Below are positions 9,380 to 17,473 of a stretch of DNA of 39,018 bases, one piece after another; position 1 is the stretch's first letter; each line of letters begins with the position of its first letter. A program made the translations under genes and the position numbers. The DNA is from CAVORB01 sp964395315 (GTDB taxonomy: Bacteria; Pseudomonadota; Gammaproteobacteria; Chromatiales; Chromatiaceae). The stretch lies in NCBI GenBank assembly GCA_964395315.1, contig CAYNBI010000024.1, forward strand, positions 1-39,018, in the 5' to 3' direction. Below the pieces are notes generated by a model. The model was not told the origin of the DNA. It searched no databases and saw only the letters and a list, made by a program, of their open reading frames with translations.

Positions 9380-10495
9380 ATGACCGATCAAGACGTTTTC
9401 GTAAACAACGCCCTCGAAGCGACCATCCGTATCGGGATACTTTTTCTGCTCGTTGCCTGGTGCTTCGATATTGTCCGTCCCTTCATCATTCCGATCGTCT
9501 GGGGAATCATCATCGCGATCGGTACTTACCCCGCATTCCTGTCCTTGCGGCAGCGGCTCGGGGGACGCGGGGTATTGTCCGCGATCCTGATCACGCTCCT
9601 GGGGCTCCTGATCCTGATCGTGCCGACCGTGCTGCTCAGCGGCACGCTCATCGACAGCGCCCATGGATTGGCCAAGGGCCTGCAGCAAGGGACCATCGCG
9701 GTCCCCTCACCGCCGGAGAGCGTCAAGGGGTGGCCGGTGGTCGGGGAGGCGCTGGATATCTTCTGGCGCCAGGCATCGGAGAACTTGGCGGCAACGGCGG
9801 CGAAAATCGCGCCCCAGCTCAAGGCGGCGGGTGCCTGGCTGCTATCCACGGCGGCGGGGGCCGGTTTCGGCATCCTGAAGTTCGTGATTGCCATCGTCAT
9901 TTCAGGCGTGCTGCTGGCGAACGCCGAGGCGGGCGGCAGGACTGCCTATGCGATTTCCACCCGGCTCGCCGGCCAGAAGGGAGCCGAGTTCGCAAAGCTG
10001 GCGGAGGTCACGGTGCGCAGTGTCACACGCGGGATCCTCGGCGTGGCGCTGATCCAATCGGTGCTCATCGGCCTGGGATTCCTGGTGATGGGCATTCCCG
10101 GCGCCGGGCTCTGGGCGCTGCTGTGCCTGATCCTCAGCGTAATTCAGATTGGCCCGTTTCCGGTCGTGCTCCCGGTCCTGTTCTACGTATTCTCGACCGC
10201 CGACACTGGGCCGGCGGTGATCTTCCTGATCTGGAGCCTGTTTGCGGGTTCCGTCGACAACATCCTGAAACCCATCCTGCTCGGGCGGGGCGTGGATGTC
10301 CCGATGGCCGTGATCTTCATCGGGGCAATCGGGGGCTTCATCACCTCGGGCATCATCGGACTCTTCGTCGGTGCGGTGGTGCTGGTTGTCGGATACAAGC
10401 TCTTCCTCGCCTGGCTTTACGATCGACCCGGCGCTCATGCCTCAGCGCCGCCGGCCGCCGCCAGTCCGGTCGCGGGCGACGAGTCGAAGGCCTGA
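9380..10495 (+). CDS. AI-2E family transporter (YdiK/PerM-like permease)
   Basis: A 371-aa polytopic inner-membrane protein with about seven to eight helices and a long soluble stretch after the second pair. The conserved C-terminal core is PGAGLWALLCLIL, followed by a DNILKPILLGRG segment that is diagnostic of the family. Members have been linked to autoinducer-2 export (TqsA) or Na+/H+ exchange; the substrate here is unknown. ATG 9380 has AAAGGA about 6 bases upstream and starts the recognisable protein, so longer upstream open frame is not used. It converges on uppP, about 80 bases away, with no obvious terminator. Confidence 0.87.
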   Translation: MTDQDVFVNNALEATIRIGILFLLVAWCFDIVRPFIIPIVWGIIIAIGTYPAFLSLRQRLGGRGVLSAILITLLGLLILIVPTVLLSGTLIDSAHGLAKGLQQGTIAVPSPPESVKGWPVVGEALDIFWRQASENLAATAAKIAPQLKAAGAWLLSTAAGAGFGILKFVIAIVISGVLLANAEAGGRTAYAISTRLAGQKGAEFAKLAEVTVRSVTRGILGVALIQSVLIGLGFLVMGIPGAGLWALLCLILSVIQIGPFPVVLPVLFYVFSTADTGPAVIFLIWSLFAGSVDNILKPILLGRGVDVPMAVIFIGAIGGFITSGIIGLFVGAVVLVVGYKLFLAWLYDRPGAHASAPPAAASPVAGDESKA

Positions 10496-10576
10496 TGCGC
10501 CGGGGCCGCAAGGCTGGGCTGTTCGTTGGTTCAACTCAGCCAATGCCCACATTGGCCGTGCACCGAAACCAGAGGC

Positions 10577-11389
10577 TCAGACAACCAGAAACAGGATCAG
10601 AGCACCGAGAAAAAATCTATAAATAACAAAAGGAAGCATGCTTACTTTCTCAATAAACTTGAGAAAGAAGTGTATGCTCAGATAGGCCACGACGAACGAC
10701 ACCGCGGCACCCAGCCAGAGGGAAGTCCAATCAACCGGGGCCGCGGTTCGGGCCAGATCCAGGGTCTCCAGCGCCCCGGCCATGAGGATGGTTGGGATCG
10801 AGAGCAGGAACGAGAATCGTGACGCCGCCTTCCGGCTCAGGCCAAGGAAAAGGCCGGCAGTGATGGTGATACCGGAGCGTGATGTCCCGGGGATGATCGC
10901 GATGGCCTGAAGCAACCCGACGAAGAGCGCGTCTGTCCAGCGCACCGAGTACTCGTCTCGGACGCGCTTGCCACGGGCATCGGCGATCCAGAGCAACAGG
11001 CCGAACCCGATGGTGGTGCCCGCGATGACGAGGGCGACGAGCCGTTCGTCCTGCCGTAGCATCTCCAACAGGCCTTTGAGGGGAAGTCCTAGGATCAGGA
11101 CCGGGATGGTCGCCAGTAGGATCATCCAGCCTAGGCGCGCGTCCGGAGAATCGATGCGTCTGCTTGCTATGGAGTCGAGGACGGCGACGGTCATCGCCGC
11201 TACCTCGTGGCGAAAGTAGGTGACCACCGCGCCTAGGGTCCCCAAGTGCACAGCGACGTCGAAGGCGAGACTCTGCAGCTCGTAGCCAAAGAGGAGGGGC
11301 GTCAACACCAGATGGCCGGAGCTGGAGATCGGGAGAAACTCGGTGAATCCCTGTACCAGTGCGAGCAGGATGATCTGGGCGGTATCGAT
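10577..11389 (-). CDS. uppP: Undecaprenyl-diphosphate phosphatase, apparent AUC start
   Basis: A 270-aa integral membrane phosphatase (BacA type) that recycles undecaprenyl pyrophosphate to the lipid carrier for cell-wall synthesis. Family motifs are clear: QGFTEFLPISSSGH at residues 13-26 and PGTSRSGITI further on, and hydrophobic helices run to the C-terminus. Family members begin M-D-T-x-Q-I-I; the matching codon here is ATC (bases 11389-11387), with AAGGAG at 11404-11399, 9 bases upstream. No ATG, GTG or TTG start fits. An in-frame extension to 11632 looks non-coding and would contain the likely -10 box. The 3' end is unusually AT-rich. Confidence 0.9.
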   Translation of the reverse strand: MDTAQIILLALVQGFTEFLPISSSGHLVLTPLLFGYELQSLAFDVAVHLGTLGAVVTYFRHEVAAMTVAVLDSIASRRIDSPDARLGWMILLATIPVLILGLPLKGLLEMLRQDERLVALVIAGTTIGFGLLLWIADARGKRVRDEYSVRWTDALFVGLLQAIAIIPGTSRSGITITAGLFLGLSRKAASRFSFLLSIPTILMAGALETLDLARTAAPVDWTSLWLGAAVSFVVAYLSIHFFLKFIEKVSMLPFVIYRFFLGALILFLVV

Positions 11390-11418
11390 GGCGGCGGGCT
11401 CCTTCAGAACAACGCGCG

Positions 11419-11424
11419 ATTGTA
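11419..11424 (-). promoter_or_regulatory. Possible -10 box for uppP
   Basis: Read on the - strand this is TACAAT, one base from consensus, about 30 bases upstream of the proposed AUC start and about 15 before its ribosome site. The -35 region is poor (CACAAA about 16 bases further up). It supports transcription starting inside the longer open frame, hence a start at or near 11389. Confidence 0.35.
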
Positions 11425-11532
11425 ACAGCGGGGTGCGGGATTTGTGCGGCGACGCCTCAAGCACTCGGCAACGAGGGGCCGCGAGGAAAGGGCGCGCCCC
11501 CGGGCTTCGGAAGCGGACCCCGTAGGCCTCGA

Positions 11533-12357
11533 TCAACCTACCGAATCGCCGGTCCCACCGCTTCTGGCGTCGACGTTTATCCAGGGCTCTGCCAGCTGCA
11601 AGGTTTGCCAGCGATGAACCGGCGGTAGACAAGCGCGCGCAACCGCGGCCATGAATCCGGGGGCAGGTAAGCAGTGGGCGACACCGAGTGCCGCAACCGA
11701 GGTCGTGTTCTGGCGCCTCGACAGGCCGCGTCCATCGGCCTTGACGTCGGCTTCCAGCGCCGTCCAGGAACGGTAGAAGAGCTCCAGCCGGCGCTCTTCT
11801 GGCGCCGAAGCGATCCGCTCCGCCTCGGCCTGCGGAAACATCCTCCTCGCGATAGCCAGTAGGTCCGCGCGCGGACGTATCCGTTCGCAGTCGATGCCCA
11901 CGGGGCGCCCGGACGAGACGGCGACCAGGGCCATGTCATCGCTGGTCGTCATATTGAATTCCAGGCAGGATCGCCGATCGGCCAGGGTTGGCTTTCCCGC
12001 AGATCCGTATTCAAAAACATGCAGATGGGGAGCGTTTTTCGTGTAAAAGGACAGTACCTTGCGGAGACCCGCATGGGCGAGTACGTAGCGTTGCCGATGG
12101 TGAGCCTGGCGCAAGCGCTGGGCGCGCGACCGCTCCCCATCGGACAGCAGATGCCATTGTGTCTGCAGGGACGGACCGTGGGGACCACAATCCAGCTTCC
12201 ACAGATGCAGGTCCCCGGCACCGAGCCCCGGGGAAACGGCCACCGACCGCCAGTGCAGCACCTCTGAGGGATCGCTCAATTCCGCTCCTTCACCAACGCC
12301 GCTCGCGGGGGTGGCGGCGAGACTCGTCTCGCGCCATTTCCGGGTGGCCCATGACAT
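11533..12357 (-). CDS. 4'-phosphopantetheinyl transferase superfamily protein, degenerate
   Basis: A 274-aa Sfp-type protein, a family that moves 4'-phosphopantetheine from CoA to carrier proteins. The metal-binding GIDCER (Asp and Glu) and the later ALEADVKADG, equal to the W-T-x-K-E-A-x-x-K helix, are present. The Glu and the second Lys are kept, but the first Lys is Leu. The usual N-L-S-H-S motif reads FNMTTSDD, so the CoA-contacting histidine is missing. It may be a diverged active enzyme or have lost activity. No polyketide or peptide synthetase is nearby. The start at 12357 lacks a strong ribosome site, so the first 50 residues are uncertain. Confidence 0.72.
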   Translation of the reverse strand: MSWATRKWRETSLAATPASGVGEGAELSDPSEVLHWRSVAVSPGLGAGDLHLWKLDCGPHGPSLQTQWHLLSDGERSRAQRLRQAHHRQRYVLAHAGLRKVLSFYTKNAPHLHVFEYGSAGKPTLADRRSCLEFNMTTSDDMALVAVSSGRPVGIDCERIRPRADLLAIARRMFPQAEAERIASAPEERRLELFYRSWTALEADVKADGRGLSRRQNTTSVAALGVAHCLPAPGFMAAVARACLPPVHRWQTLQLAEPWINVDARSGGTGDSVG

Positions 12358-12367
12358 TGGCGGATTC

Positions 12368-12373
12368 TATAAT
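12368..12373 (+). promoter_or_regulatory. -10 box for the 69-aa gene
   Basis: A perfect TATAAT lies 29 bases before the GTG start at 12403, in the divergent gap with the transferase gene. The -35 region is weak. The surrounding bases (ATTCTATAATTCT) are nearly symmetric, so the same site might also serve the - strand gene. Confidence 0.5.
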
Positions 12374-12402
12374 TCTCGGGTACCAGCGACGAGGTATCGA
12401 GC

Positions 12403-12612
12403 GTGGAGTCGTACGAGAAACTGCGATTGGAAGCGAGATTGGAATCCCTTTGCGAGAAGGGCTGCCGCCACGTATGGCACGACATCGATGCCCTGGAGAG
12501 AGGCCAGGAACTGAAAGAAACCAAGGGCCTGAACGATACGGAGCGTCGCTGGCTCCTCGCCGAGTTGAAGCAGATCATGGCGGTTTACGGCGACCGCTGC
12601 TCCGCAGACTGA
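12403..12612 (+). CDS. Conserved-looking small protein of unknown function
   Basis: A 69-aa, charged, probably all-helical cytoplasmic protein with no signal peptide and three cysteines (CEKGC near residue 17, and one near the C-terminus). The GTG start has GAGG about 8 bases upstream and a TATAAT further up, and codon use resembles the neighbours. The segment LNDTERRWLLAELKQIM looks like a structured helix. It sits between the transferase and tex and could be co-transcribed with tex (114-base gap). I do not recognise a family. It is read as a real gene because of its signals. Confidence 0.6.
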   Translation: MESYEKLRLEARLESLCEKGCRHVWHDIDALERGQELKETKGLNDTERRWLLAELKQIMAVYGDRCSAD

Positions 12613-12726
12613 TCCTTCCTGAATTCGTCCCTCTTCGGCAGTGCCGGCTCCGACCCGCGCGGGGAACCGGGGATTCGCCTATGCACCCTGAGAACACCAA
12701 GAATACAACTGAAGGAAAACAATGAA

Positions 12727-15045
12727 GTGAAGACCATAGTTCGTACGATCAGTGAGGAACTCAAGGCCGCTGTCCCGCAGATCGAGGCGGCGGTCCGGCT
12801 ACTCGATGAGGGAGCGACGGTGCCATTCATCGCCCGTTACCGCAAGGAAGCGACCGGAGGGTTGAACGACGTGCAGCTGCGCGAGCTCGAGCAGCGCCTC
12901 GGCTACCTGCGTGAGCTCGAGGATCGCCGGGCGACCGTTCTCAAGAGCATCGAGGAGCAAGGAAAGCTGACGAGCGAGCTTGCCGCGGAGATCCAGACCG
13001 CCGACACCAAGCAGCGGCTGGAGGATCTCTACCTGCCGTACAAGCCGAAGCGCCGCACCAAGGCGCAGATCGCACGCGAGGCGGGGCTCGAGCCGCTGGC
13101 CTTGGGTTTGCTGGAGGACCCGGCGCAGAGCCCGGAGACGCTAGCCGCCGCCTTCGTGTCCGCGGCTAAGGGTGTGGCGGACAGGGATGCGGCCCTGGAA
13201 GGTGCCCGCCAGATATTGATGGAACGGTTCGCCGAGGATGCGGCTCTCGCGGGGCGGCTGCGTGACTACGTGTGGGAGAACGGCGTGCTCGTGTCCGGCC
13301 TGATCGAAGGCAAGGAAAGGGAAGGCAGCAAATTCTCCGACTACTTCGATTACCGCGAGGCGGTCGCCAAGATCCCTTCGCACCGGGCGCTCGCGCTTTT
13401 CAGGGGTCGGAATGCGGGTATTCTCGCCCTCGAGCTGAAACCCGGACCCGAGGACGAGGAGGCGGACCGGATCTGCCAGCAGATAATCGCCCGGCAATTC
13501 GGGCTCAGGGACCAGGGCCGGCCGGCGGACGCCTGGCTGCGCGAGGTCGTGCGCAAGACCTGGCGCATCAAGCTGCTGGTGCGCCTCGACCTGGAGATCA
13601 AGTCACGCCTGCTGGATGCGGCGGAATCGGAGGCCATCCGGGTCTTCGCGCGCAACCTGTCAGCGCTGCTGCTGGCCTCGCCGGCGGGGCGGCTGCCGAC
13701 CATCGGGCTCGATCCGGGACTGCGCACCGGTGTCAAGGTGGCGGTCGTGGATGCGACGGGGCGGGTGGCCGCGACGGACACCATCTATCCGCACGCCCCG
13801 CGGAATCAGTGGGATGCCGCGGTGGCCCGGCTCGCGGCGCTGGCGAAGGAGCATGGCGCCAAGCTGGTCAGCATCGGCAACGGCACCGCCTCGCGCGAGA
13901 CCGACAAATTGGCCCGGGCGCTGATCAAGCTCCATCCGGACCTCGGTCTTCGTTCCGTTGTCGTCAGCGAGGCGGGGGCCTCCGTCTACTCGGCCTCCGA
14001 GTACGCCTCCCAGGAGCTTCCGGAGCTGGACGTCTCGCTGCGTGGCGCCGTATCCATCGCGAGGCGCCTGCAGGATCCGTTGGCGGAGCTGGTGAAGATC
14101 GACCCGAAGTCCATCGGCGTCGGTCAGTATCAGCACGATGTCAACCAGGGCCAACTCGCCCGCGCCCTCGAGGATGTCGTCGAGGATTGCGTGAATGCGG
14201 TGGGCGTGGATCTCAACACCGCGTCCGTGCCGCTGCTGGCGCGGGTCTCGGGCCTCAGTCGCGGACTCGCGGAGAACATCGTGCGCTACCGCGACGAGCA
14301 CGGGGCGTTTCGTCGCCGCACCGGTCTGAAGGAGGTTCCCCGCCTCGGAGACAAGACGTTCCAGTTATGCGCCGGCTTCCTGCGCGTGCCGGACGGAGAG
14401 GAGCCCCTCGACGCGTCCGCCGTGCATCCCGAGGCCTATCCGGTGGTGCGCCGTATCCTGGTCAAGGCCGGAAAGGGCATCCGCGAGCTGATCGGCGACA
14501 CGGCTACCCTGCGTCGTCTCAATCCCGCCGAGCTCACCGACGACCAGTTCGGGCTGCCGACGGTCCGCGACATCCTCGCGGAGCTGGAAAAGCCCGGGCG
14601 GGATCCCCGCCCCGAGTTCAGGGCTGCGGAGTTTCTCGACGGGGTGGAGAAGCTGACCGACCTCGAGCCGGGAATGGTCCTGGAGGGCACCGTCACCAAC
14701 GTCACCAACTTCGGCGCATTCGTCGACATCGGCGTCCATCAGGACGGCCTGGTGCACATCTCGGCGCTCGCCGACCGCTTCGTGAAGGACCCACACGAGG
14801 TGGTCAAGACTGGTGACCTGGTCAAGGTCAAGGTGCTCGATCTGGATCTGGAACGCCGGCGCATCGCGCTCAGCATGCGTCTCGGCGACCGGCCCGAGCC
14901 CAGGGCGCAACGTCCGGTGTCCGAGCGGCGCTCGACGCGGCCCCAGCAGCGGCGGGACGGGACGAAGGAACCTGCCGTTGCAGGTGGCGCCTTGGCAGCT
15001 GCCTTTTCGCGGGCCCGTTCCGGTCGCAACTCGGGGCAAGAATAG
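12727..15045 (+). CDS. tex: Tex, RNA-binding transcriptional accessory protein
   Basis: A 772-aa nucleic-acid-binding protein. In order: the helical Tex N-terminal domain, a YqgF/RNase H-like domain (IGLDPGLRTGVKVAVVD near residue 325), helix-hairpin-helix modules (LNTASVPLLARVSGL), and an S1 domain at about residues 650-722 (GTVTNVTNFGAFVDIG). A basic tail follows. Tex-type proteins affect transcription and toxin gene expression in other bacteria, but the molecular role is unclear. The GTG start is odd: AAGGA at 12712-12716 is better placed for an ATG at 12722, which opens a two-codon frame (ATGAAGTGA) whose stop overlaps this GTG. Confidence 0.95.
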   Translation: MKTIVRTISEELKAAVPQIEAAVRLLDEGATVPFIARYRKEATGGLNDVQLRELEQRLGYLRELEDRRATVLKSIEEQGKLTSELAAEIQTADTKQRLEDLYLPYKPKRRTKAQIAREAGLEPLALGLLEDPAQSPETLAAAFVSAAKGVADRDAALEGARQILMERFAEDAALAGRLRDYVWENGVLVSGLIEGKEREGSKFSDYFDYREAVAKIPSHRALALFRGRNAGILALELKPGPEDEEADRICQQIIARQFGLRDQGRPADAWLREVVRKTWRIKLLVRLDLEIKSRLLDAAESEAIRVFARNLSALLLASPAGRLPTIGLDPGLRTGVKVAVVDATGRVAATDTIYPHAPRNQWDAAVARLAALAKEHGAKLVSIGNGTASRETDKLARALIKLHPDLGLRSVVVSEAGASVYSASEYASQELPELDVSLRGAVSIARRLQDPLAELVKIDPKSIGVGQYQHDVNQGQLARALEDVVEDCVNAVGVDLNTASVPLLARVSGLSRGLAENIVRYRDEHGAFRRRTGLKEVPRLGDKTFQLCAGFLRVPDGEEPLDASAVHPEAYPVVRRILVKAGKGIRELIGDTATLRRLNPAELTDDQFGLPTVRDILAELEKPGRDPRPEFRAAEFLDGVEKLTDLEPGMVLEGTVTNVTNFGAFVDIGVHQDGLVHISALADRFVKDPHEVVKTGDLVKVKVLDLDLERRRIALSMRLGDRPEPRAQRPVSERRSTRPQQRRDGTKEPAVAGGALAAAFSRARSGRNSGQE

Positions 15046-15063
15046 CGGTTGCTGGGCAACAAA

Positions 15064-15098
15064 AAGCCGCCGAGCCGCAGTGCGCGGCTCGGCGGCTT
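15064..15098 (-). terminator. Strong rho-independent terminator
   Basis: A perfect stem GCCGCCGAGCCGC (15066-15078) pairs with GCGGCTCGGCGGC (15084-15096) around AGTGC, extended by two A-T pairs. Read on the - strand it is followed by TTTTTGTTG, so it terminates the hemerythrin-like gene. On the + strand only two Ts follow, so it may also stop tex transcripts, but less well. Confidence 0.92.
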
Positions 15099-15111
15099 GC
15101 CTGGGTCGAAT

Positions 15112-15558
15112 TCAGGCCGCTACCTGGCCCGTGCCCTCGAGCTTGCGGATCAGGGGATAGAGGTGCTCGGTCTCGCGCTGGATGCGGTCCAGGACCAGAT
15201 CGAACATCTCATCGGTCTCCTTCACGAAATGGGCGTGGTCGCGGATGGTGAGCTGACCATGGCGCCTTGAGCACCATTCCTTCAAGTAATCGGCGAAGAT
15301 GCGCTTGATCTCGGAGGAGCCCGAGAGAAAGCGGTCGGCGGTGTTCTTCACCGTCTGATCCGAATGGGAAATCAGTCGGCCGCACAACTCGCGGTCCACC
15401 AGCTCCATATGCTCCTTGACCTTGCCTGAGAGATCGAAAAACAGGTCACAGGCGGTCTGGGTGTCGCACATGGACCGGTCTTGGATCAGGTAGCGGAACA
15501 CGTTGGAGAGCTCCGTAATCTTGTGGTTCTGGGTGTGCAGTTCGGAAAAGGCGATCAT
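15112..15558 (-). CDS. Hemerythrin-like domain protein
   Basis: A 148-aa four-helix-bundle protein. The spacing of possible di-iron ligands fits the HHE/hemerythrin group: His8/His12 on helix 1, His50 with Glu52/Asp55 on helix 2, His108/His110 with Glu114 on helix 3, and His132 on helix 4. Relatives bind O2 or NO or sense iron and oxygen; which applies cannot be read here. The ATG has GGAGGA about 9 bases upstream, and the gene ends at a strong terminator, so it is monocistronic. The 183-base upstream gap should hold its promoter, but I see no convincing sigma-70 or FNR site. Confidence 0.75.
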   Translation of the reverse strand: MIAFSELHTQNHKITELSNVFRYLIQDRSMCDTQTACDLFFDLSGKVKEHMELVDRELCGRLISHSDQTVKNTADRFLSGSSEIKRIFADYLKEWCSRRHGQLTIRDHAHFVKETDEMFDLVLDRIQRETEHLYPLIRKLEGTGQVAA

Positions 15559-15741
15559 CTTCGATATCCTCCAGTCCTGTAGTTTTCAGCCGGGGGGCGA
15601 ATGAAACAAGGGGAAAAACGCGGCAGGGGAGTAAATAACCATTTGAGCAATGGGTGATTTTGCTCCGCGGCTAGTCCGAATTCCTTCGATGTTGGAGTCT
15701 ACTAGAGTAAAGCCACGCTGTGAACGTGAAAAAGTCCAGGT

Positions 15742-16506
15742 CTAAAGGATCTGGCTCAGGAACAGCCTGGTGCGCTCCTGACGGGGATCGTCGAAGAAAC
15801 GTTCGGGATCGTTCTGCTCCACGATCTCTCCCTCGTCCATGAAGATCACCCGGTCCGCGACCGTCCGCGCGAAACCCATTTCGTGCGTGACGCAGAGCAT
15901 GGTCATGCCCTCCTGAGCGAGCTCGACCATCACGTCCAGCACCTCCTTGATCATCTCCGGGTCGAGCGCGGAGGTAGGCTCGTCGAATAACATGATGCGC
16001 GGGCTCATGCAGAGGCTGCGTGCGATGGCTACCCGCTGTTGCTGGCCTCCGGATAGCTGACCGGGATATTTGTCCGCCTGCTCGGGGATGCGTACGCGGG
16101 TCAGGTATTCCATCGCTACCTTCTCGGCCTCGGCACGGGGCATCTTGCGCACCCAGATGGGTGCCAGGCAGCAGTTCTCCAGCACCGTCAGGTGCGGGAA
16201 CAGGTTGAACTGCTGAAACACCATGCCGACCTCGCTGCGCACCCGCTCGATGTTCTTGACGTCCTCGCCAAGCTCGGTGCCGTCAACCACGATGCGGCCC
16301 TGCTGGTGCGACTCCAAATGATTGATGCAGCGGATCAAGGTGGATTTGCCGGAGCCCGAGGGACCGCAGATGACGATGCGCTCACCCTTGCGCACCGTCA
16401 GGTCAATGCCTTTCAGTACGTGGAAGTCTCCGAACCATTTGTGTACACCGCGCATTTCGATCATCAGCGCGTCGCCAGGTGGCTGGCGTGTTCCCTGGTT
16501 GTTCAT
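15742..16506 (-). CDS. aapP: General L-amino-acid ABC transporter, ATP-binding protein
   Basis: A 254-aa ATPase of the polar amino acid uptake family. Walker A GPSGSGKST is at residues 48-56, then the Q-loop (FQQFNLF), signature LSGGQQQR, Walker B IMLFDEPTSALD and the H-loop histidine in VTHEMG. IEMRGVHKWFGDFHVLKGI is typical of AapP/BztD. ATG 16506 is chosen over the longer frame because upstream residues do not fit the family. An internal ATG (residue 15, MIEMRG) is also possible. It is separated from aapJ-Q-M by two + strand genes, unlike the usual contiguous aapJQMP order. Confidence 0.9.
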   Translation of the reverse strand: MNNQGTRQPPGDALMIEMRGVHKWFGDFHVLKGIDLTVRKGERIVICGPSGSGKSTLIRCINHLESHQQGRIVVDGTELGEDVKNIERVRSEVGMVFQQFNLFPHLTVLENCCLAPIWVRKMPRAEAEKVAMEYLTRVRIPEQADKYPGQLSGGQQQRVAIARSLCMSPRIMLFDEPTSALDPEMIKEVLDVMVELAQEGMTMLCVTHEMGFARTVADRVIFMDEGEIVEQNDPERFFDDPRQERTRLFLSQIL

Positions 16507-16813
16507 AGTAGATCGAACCACTTGCCGGTCTCCGGGGCGACCGGGGCTCGGGCCGCGGTCGCGATCGGCCCCCATCCGGATGGGGCGTTTGTCGGAATAC
16601 TGGGGAACGCGCGCTCGTCTGGCAACCCAAGGGGCAATGCGATCATGCGCGGCGGGCGGGGTAGCCGCGCGCTCTCCCAACCCTACCGCAGCCATCATCA
16701 TGATCGACAGAGATCGAGACGATCTAAATATTTCGCTGTACAGGGAATACGCCTCGCCCGCAAGTTTCGCGCCGCGGGATGTTCCGCGCTCCATCTACCC
16801 GAGTTCCCCCATT
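16507..16813 (+). other. Divergent gap between aapP and the small secreted gene
   Basis: About 307 bases without a supported gene. It should contain promoters for both flanking genes. A weak candidate for the + strand is TCGACA (16704-16709) with TAAATA (16725-16730), spacing only 15. No repeat copy or clear hairpin was found. Confidence 0.4.
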
Positions 16814-17086
16814 ATGACTAAGTTCGTTTTGGCTTTCGTGGCTGCGGCCCTTGCCGCTCCAGCGGTTTCCTTAGCCGAGTCGCCGGTCTGGCCGGCGGGT
16901 GCGCAGGACAAAAACGACGAGCGCGTTATCGCCTTCTACGGCGGTATGTGCGCCAACTGGGCGGACGATCACGGTCTTGCCGGCGATGAGCGTGAAGCCT
17001 TTCTGACCAAGTGCCGAACCGACGCCCCTGCCGTATACCCCGTGGGATATGCCGGGGGCGACGGAGGTGGCGGCGGGGACGAGTGA
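16814..17086 (+). CDS. Small secreted protein, Gly-rich C-terminus
   Basis: A 90-aa protein with a clear Sec signal (basic start, hydrophobic core AAALAAPAVSLA, likely cut after SLA). The short mature part has two cysteines about 18 residues apart (CANWADDHG and TKC), so one disulfide is likely in the periplasm, and the tail GGDGGGGGDE is acidic and Gly-rich. The ATG at 16814 is fixed by the signal peptide; the longer open frame upstream is not plausible. I do not recognise the family. It lies between aapP and the Ca/Na antiporter gene, in the segment that interrupts the aap genes. Confidence 0.65.
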   Translation: MTKFVLAFVAAALAAPAVSLAESPVWPAGAQDKNDERVIAFYGGMCANWADDHGLAGDEREAFLTKCRTDAPAVYPVGYAGGDGGGGGDE

Positions 17087-17473
17087 TCGCCACCGCGATT
17101 CGAGCGCGGCGCGCTGGTGGAGCGCATCCAGGGATCCGCCAGCGGCCGAGCCCCCACTCGAGCGCACCCACGAAAGCGTCTTCTCCGCTAGTCAGATCTC
17201 CGACGTGCCCCCGAGGTCTTGCGGCGTCATAGGCTGGTGCTTCTCAAGCCCTCGCGGCCGATGGTCCTCCTCGCACCCCCACCGGAACCAAGCCGCGCAA
17301 CGCGGATGGGTTCGCGATCTTTGTGGGCGTTTTTCCTCCTGTCACCTGTTGATTCTCGACTCCGGACCACTACACTGCAGCGGCTATCCGTGTTCGATCG
17401 AGGTTCGCTTGTCGCGGAACCTCGGCGCGCATTCGCTTCGATCCTAGTCTGTTTGTCCTGAGGTCCTCTCTCC
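17087..17473 (+). other. 387-base non-coding gap before the antiporter gene
   Basis: No gene could be supported here. Short open frames lack start signals and family resemblance. The only structured element seen is the sigma-70-like promoter at 17349-17376. No copy of the dispersed repeat was found. Confidence 0.5.
17349..17376 (+). promoter_or_regulatory. Sigma-70-type promoter for the Ca/Na antiporter gene
   Basis: TTGATT (17349-17354) and TACACT (17371-17376) are separated by 16 bases; each matches consensus at four of six positions. It is located about 98 bases before the ATG at 17474, leaving a leader of about 90 bases. Confidence 0.5.

Noticed and set aside
10613..10670. AT-rich stretch near 10.6 kb as a possible foreign insert
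   Set aside because: It encodes the hydrophobic C-terminal helices of uppP in frame, so the low GC is coding composition rather than an insert.
15600..15740. TTTGAGCAATGG as an FNR-like site before the hemerythrin-like gene
   Set aside because: Only one half resembles the FNR consensus; the second half does not match.
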